Shown here one piece after another: positions 14,788 through 18,124 of a DNA stretch of 18,124 nucleotides; the first letter of the stretch is position 1; every line of letters begins with the position of its first letter. This DNA is from Desulfosarcina sp. Its GTDB lineage: Bacteria; Desulfobacterota; Desulfobacteria; Desulfobacterales; Desulfosarcinaceae. The stretch covers positions 1 through 18,124 of the forward strand of contig DAOWNV010000016.1 in NCBI GenBank assembly GCA_030642405.1. The letters are read 5' to 3'. The notes beneath the pieces were generated by a model, which saw nothing but the letters and a program-made list of their open reading frames with translations, was not told the origin of the DNA and made no database searches. A program made the position numbers and the translations under genes.

Positions 14788-16140
14788 ATGCACCAGGACC
14801 GCCAGAGAATATTAACTGTCAGTGTAAAACGGTTGCTTCGAAGAGGCGCCACAAGCCGCCTGAAAAAGATCATCAACAAGACGCATGGTGCCGACTTGTC
14901 CACCCTGTTTCACTCCTTACCGACCAAGGATCAACGAATCCTTTTCGATATGATCGACGAAGTAGAGCAAAAAGGTATCCTGTTCAGTGAGGTAGATACG
15001 GACATCTTCATTAACCTCATCGACGGTATCGACCCGGATGAAGTTGTGACTATCCTTGAAGCGATGCCCAATGACGATGTTGCCGACCTGTTAAAGGAGC
15101 TTCCCGATGAGACCGCCGACGGCCTGTTGAAACGCATGGAGAAAGAAGGCTCCGACGAGGTCGAAGATCTCATGCGATTCGAAGATGACACCGCCGGCGG
15201 CATCATGAACCCGGACTTCATTGCATTGAATCAGGAAATTACAGCCAGGGAAGCCATCGAGCGGATCCAGAAAGAATTTGCCGATGTAGAGATGCCGTTT
15301 TATCTCTATGCGGTGGATGAACACAACAAGCTGGTGGGAGTGTGTTCATTGCGACAATTAGTTGTTGTTCAGCCCCAAACCCCTTTGAAGACCTTCATGG
15401 CCACCGATGTCCTTAGTGTACAAACCCACATGGATCAGGAAGAGGTGGCCAAATTGGTCGCCCGGTACGATATTCTGGCCGTCCCCGTCGTCGATGAAAG
15501 CAACCGCCTGGTAGGTATCGTTACCGTAGATGACGTCATCGACATTTTCCGCGAAGAAGCCACCGAGGATATCCTTAAAATGGCCGGTGTGGGCGAGGAG
15601 TTTGTGGAGACCCAGAGCATCTTCAAAAGCACACGAATCCGTCTGCCCTGGCTCTTTGCCAGCTGTCTGGGGGGAGTCTTCGCTTTTTATGTAATCAATC
15701 AATTCGAGGCCAGCTTGAGCCGGCTGACCTATCTGGCTGCTTTTATTCCCGTGATTATGGGTATGGGGGGAAACATCGGTACCCAGTCTTCAACCATCGT
15801 TGTACGCGGTCTTGCCACCGGAAGACTTGACATCAGGGATATCTGGTCCGTCGTCGGCAAAGAATTGGCTATTGGGTTGATTTTGGGCATTGTCTACGGG
15901 CTGTTCATCGGTTTAGTGGCTCAATTTCAGTACAACACCATTTTGCTGGCACTGGCGGTTTGCCTTGCCGTCATCTGTTCCATGTCCGTCGCTGCACTGG
16001 TGGGATCTTGCGTGCCCATGCTGTTTGCACGACTGAACATCGACCCGGCAGTCGCTACCGGCCCATTTGTAACAACTGCCATCGATATTATAAGCGTCTA
16101 TTTCTATTTTTCCATCGCCACACATTTTATCGGCGTCTGA
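14788..16140 (+). CDS. mgtE: Magnesium transporter MgtE
   Basis: A 450-residue inner-membrane Mg2+ channel. Residues 35-140 form the acidic superhelical MgtE N-domain (for example IDPDEVVTILEAMPNDDVADLL), 141-260 hold two CBS domains, and 285-448 contain about five membrane helices. The family signature GMGGNIGTQSSTIVVRGL lies at 325-342. D433 in the last helix (FVTTAIDIIS) corresponds to the pore aspartate D432 of Thermus MgtE. In this family the acidic N and CBS domains sense cytoplasmic Mg2+ and close the pore. The ATG has AAAGG 8 nt upstream. It lies 44 bp after rodZ and 4 bp before recO, an unusual partner for both, so the link is probably only shared transcription. Confidence 0.95.
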   Translation: MHQDRQRILTVSVKRLLRRGATSRLKKIINKTHGADLSTLFHSLPTKDQRILFDMIDEVEQKGILFSEVDTDIFINLIDGIDPDEVVTILEAMPNDDVADLLKELPDETADGLLKRMEKEGSDEVEDLMRFEDDTAGGIMNPDFIALNQEITAREAIERIQKEFADVEMPFYLYAVDEHNKLVGVCSLRQLVVVQPQTPLKTFMATDVLSVQTHMDQEEVAKLVARYDILAVPVVDESNRLVGIVTVDDVIDIFREEATEDILKMAGVGEEFVETQSIFKSTRIRLPWLFASCLGGVFAFYVINQFEASLSRLTYLAAFIPVIMGMGGNIGTQSSTIVVRGLATGRLDIRDIWSVVGKELAIGLILGIVYGLFIGLVAQFQYNTILLALAVCLAVICSMSVAALVGSCVPMLFARLNIDPAVATGPFVTTAIDIISVYFYFSIATHFIGV

Positions 16141-16144
16141 CGCC

Positions 16145-16936
16145 ATGTCCGCGTTAAGCACATCCGCCATCCTGCTACGCCGAATCGAGTTCGGCGACTA
16201 CGATCTCATTGTCACTCTGTTCACCGAGGCAGAAGGAAAAACCAGCGCCATTGCCAAATCAGCTAAAAAAAGTGTCAAGCGTTTCCCCGGCGTGCTTGAG
16301 CCCTTCTCCAAGCTTAATGTGGTTCTTTCCAAAGGGCGGAAAAAAGGGTTACCGATTCTTCAGGAAGCGTCTATAGAAGATCCGTTTTTCAATATTCGGG
16401 AAGATATCGTCAAAACCGCTTACGCCAGCTACTGGGCGGAATTGATTTATCTTTGGATGGTCGAAGGTGAACCCCAGAAACAACTGTATCAGCTCACCGT
16501 ACACGTTTTGTCCGAACTCAACCGTGGGGAGATTCCGGTTGAAGTACTCAGCATCTTGTTTCAAATGCGCTTTTTGTCTCTGGCCGGCTTTCGCCCCAAT
16601 TTCGACCACTGCCACCACTGTAAAACATGTCTGGATCAAATCAAGTATGCCACGTTGGTTTCAGACCCGTCGAGCGGTGGCATTGCCTGTCCAACCTGCT
16701 GCGGTGTATCGAGAAACGGGGGGGTAAAAATCAGCAAAGGAACACTGAAACAACTTATCTGGACGAATAACAAAGATTTGGATCGTGCAGCCCGCATCCG
16801 GTTTACCCCCTTGGCCATCGACGAGGGAATCAGGTTTCTGGAAATTTTCGTTCCATTTCATATTGGAAGAAATCCGAAAAGTTTGAAGGTGCTGCGAGCT
16901 ATCCGGAAAACGATAAAAAGAAAATGGAAGTTTTAA
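16145..16936 (+). CDS. recO: DNA repair protein RecO
   Basis: A 263-residue recombination mediator that helps RecR load RecA onto SSB-coated single strands. Residues 1-80 form the OB fold (TSAILLRRIEFGDYDLIVTL, then GVLEPFSKLNVV). A helical domain follows, with a zinc-finger insertion: C156, C159 and C162 (DHCHHCKTC), then C182, C185 and C186 (ACPTCC). The Cys-containing form is common outside the enteric bacteria. The C-terminus is basic (RAIRKTIKRKWKF), suited to DNA binding. The length is typical. It starts 4 bp after the mgtE stop without a clear ribosome-binding site, so translation is probably coupled. Confidence 0.93.
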   Translation: MSALSTSAILLRRIEFGDYDLIVTLFTEAEGKTSAIAKSAKKSVKRFPGVLEPFSKLNVVLSKGRKKGLPILQEASIEDPFFNIREDIVKTAYASYWAELIYLWMVEGEPQKQLYQLTVHVLSELNRGEIPVEVLSILFQMRFLSLAGFRPNFDHCHHCKTCLDQIKYATLVSDPSSGGIACPTCCGVSRNGGVKISKGTLKQLIWTNNKDLDRAARIRFTPLAIDEGIRFLEIFVPFHIGRNPKSLKVLRAIRKTIKRKWKF

Positions 16937-16942
16937 AAAAAA

Positions 16943-17995
16943 ATGCAACTCGAAGATATCAGCTCCATACTGAAAAAACAGATCATTACCACTTCCGCTC
17001 CCTGTCGCATCGATTTCGGAGGAACGCTTGACATCAGCAGTTTTCACTACCCGTTAAGAAAAATGACCCCATCAACGGTAAATATCGCTTTGGATCTTCG
17101 TACAACCGTTACCTTGAGCCCAGTTGACGACGATCGGATTCACATATCGTCTGCAGGCTTTTCCGATGCCGTATTCCATCCTTTCACCGCACCCTACAAC
17201 CACCCTTTGGGACTTATGTTTGCCGTGGCTGATTATTTTGCCGTTCGGGGCGTTCACATTAAGATCCATAGCACCTCACCTCCCAAAAGCGGGTTGGGCG
17301 GATCGTCGGTCGCAGCCGTTGCCCTCATCGCCGCTTTTTCCAGAGCAAAAAAAATGATGGGCCAAACAGAAATTCCCAAAAAGCGGATCGCACTGTTGGC
17401 ACACGCCATCGAGCAAGGGGCGGCCGGAATTCCCTGCGGGATTCAGGATCAACTGGCCGCAGCTTTTGGGGGCGTAAACGCATGGTTATGGCCGGCGGAT
17501 CCAAGTCAGCCGCCCTTTTTGCAACAGCCTTTGTTAAAAAACGATTGCATTCCCTTATTGGATAAAAGCCTGCTGGTTGCCTACCTGGGTGTTACCCACA
17601 TCTCCCGCGATGTCAACAGCACCTGGGTGAACCAATTCATCTCCGGCCATCATCGTGAAAAATGGCGTACGATTGCCGGATTGACCCTTGAATTTGCCCA
17701 TGCCGTTAAACGGCTGGATATGAAGGCCGCCGCCGATGTCATGAACCGGGAAACAACAATTCGAAAAGCCCTAACCCCCCAGGTACTCGAGGAGATGGGC
17801 GACCGATTGTGGGCCGCAGCCATCCAAGCAGGGTGCGGCGCCCGCTTTACCGGAGCCGGGGGTGGAGGGTGCCTGTGGGCCATCGGTGAAGCCGACAACA
17901 TCTCCGCCCTGAAGCCGGAATGGGAGAACATGCTTTCGCAACGACCCACGGCAGGGCTGATTCAATGCCATGTGGATAGCCGGGGGGTCACCTGA
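16943..17995 (+). CDS. GHMP-family sugar kinase (HddA-like)
   Basis: A 350-residue cytoplasmic kinase with all three GHMP motifs: substrate-binding APCRIDFGGTLDISS (19-33), the ATP-binding loop PPKSGLGGSSVAAVAL (about 113-128) and the C-terminal GARFTGAGGGGCLWAIGE (about 296-313). The segment CGIQDQLAAAFGGVNAW resembles the active-site stretch of D-glycero-D-manno-heptose 7-phosphate kinase (HddA, GKQDQYAAAFGG), and VTHISRDVN also resembles that group. A sugar or sugar-phosphate kinase for surface glycan precursors is therefore more likely than a mevalonate or homoserine kinase, but the substrate is not proven. It starts 6 bp after the recO stop, with only an A-run in front of the ATG. No heptose pathway neighbours are visible before the window ends. 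Confidence 0.8.
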   Translation: MQLEDISSILKKQIITTSAPCRIDFGGTLDISSFHYPLRKMTPSTVNIALDLRTTVTLSPVDDDRIHISSAGFSDAVFHPFTAPYNHPLGLMFAVADYFAVRGVHIKIHSTSPPKSGLGGSSVAAVALIAAFSRAKKMMGQTEIPKKRIALLAHAIEQGAAGIPCGIQDQLAAAFGGVNAWLWPADPSQPPFLQQPLLKNDCIPLLDKSLLVAYLGVTHISRDVNSTWVNQFISGHHREKWRTIAGLTLEFAHAVKRLDMKAAADVMNRETTIRKALTPQVLEEMGDRLWAAAIQAGCGARFTGAGGGGCLWAIGEADNISALKPEWENMLSQRPTAGLIQCHVDSRGVT

Positions 17996-18124
17996 ATATG
18001 GTGATGGCCTGCATCCGCTCATGTACGTATAACTGATACCGCATCCAATTATTTTTCCGTATAAGGGTTTTGCCTCATTCTTCTCTGTGCTCTCTGTGTC
18101 CTCTGTGGTTAATCTTTCCAGCTC
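17996..18124. other. Non-coding end of the window after the GHMP kinase
   Basis: No gene or intrinsic terminator is seen in these 129 bp. A GCATCC direct repeat flanks CATGTACGTATAACTGATACC, and the CTCTGTG repeat block described separately follows. The window ends before the next gene can be seen. Confidence 0.5.
18081..18111. repeat. CTCTGTG triple repeat, probable dispersed intergenic repeat
   Basis: Three 9-bp units, TTCTCTGTG (18081-18089), CTCTCTGTG (18090-18098) and TCCTCTGTG (18099-18107), are followed by GTTA. From memory, near-identical strings (on the other strand ACCACAGAGGACACAGAG) recur between genes in many environmental and deltaproteobacterial genomes. The element may continue past the end of the window. 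Confidence 0.6.

Overview
The window reads as chromosomal DNA of a sulfate-reducing bacterium of the former Deltaproteobacteria (Desulfobacterota). The main evidence is a clear aprBA operon, encoding both subunits of dissimilatory adenylylsulfate (APS) reductase, at about 4407-6818 on the minus strand. A housekeeping block, mfd-surA-rodZ-mgtE-recO-GHMP kinase, fits a Gram-negative anaerobe. Affiliation with Desulfobacteraceae-like organisms is likely but inferred from memory of these protein sequences, not from a search.

Left part (1-4400), accessory in character. The window opens with the last 57 codons of a sigma-54-activator-type response regulator (Fis-like HTH). Only 14 bp later comes a tandem pair of YkgJ-family CxxxCC proteins with overlapping stop and start codons. 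Convergent to them is an 88-residue zinc-finger protein with the exact Cys spacing of phage Ogr/Delta activators. Divergent from that is an 86-residue protein with seven cysteines. The 174 bp between these two divergent genes holds an 11-bp tandem repeat, a palindrome and a plausible promoter. Next on the minus strand are a 433-residue SEC-C/HEAT-like protein and an unrecognised 115-residue protein. Five of these six complete proteins carry Cys clusters expected to bind a metal.

Middle (4310-7365). aprB and aprA are minus-strand genes with near-perfect Shine-Dalgarno sequences, and a hairpin follows aprA. No qmoABC genes follow, although these electron-transfer genes commonly accompany aprBA. 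Upstream of aprB lies about 440 bp of very AT-rich DNA with candidate promoters, then about 150 bp of more GC-balanced sequence holding a small open frame of uncertain status.

Right part (7366-18124), mostly housekeeping. A UvrD/Rep-type helicase and a tRNA-Thr(CGT) with a strong terminator lie on the minus strand. Divergent from them is a plus-strand run: mfd (transcription-repair coupling), surA (periplasmic chaperone/prolyl isomerase), rodZ-like, mgtE (Mg2+ channel), recO (recombination mediator) and a GHMP sugar kinase. Gaps of 4-47 bp suggest a largely shared transcript. Three of these products, the helicase, Mfd and RecO, serve DNA repair. The window ends in non-coding DNA with a threefold CTCTGTG repeat of a type I remember as dispersed in many environmental genomes.

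No CRISPR array, insertion sequence, integrase, rRNA or clear defence system is visible. The least explained material is the Cys-rich cluster in 1-3822 and the unusual surroundings of aprBA.
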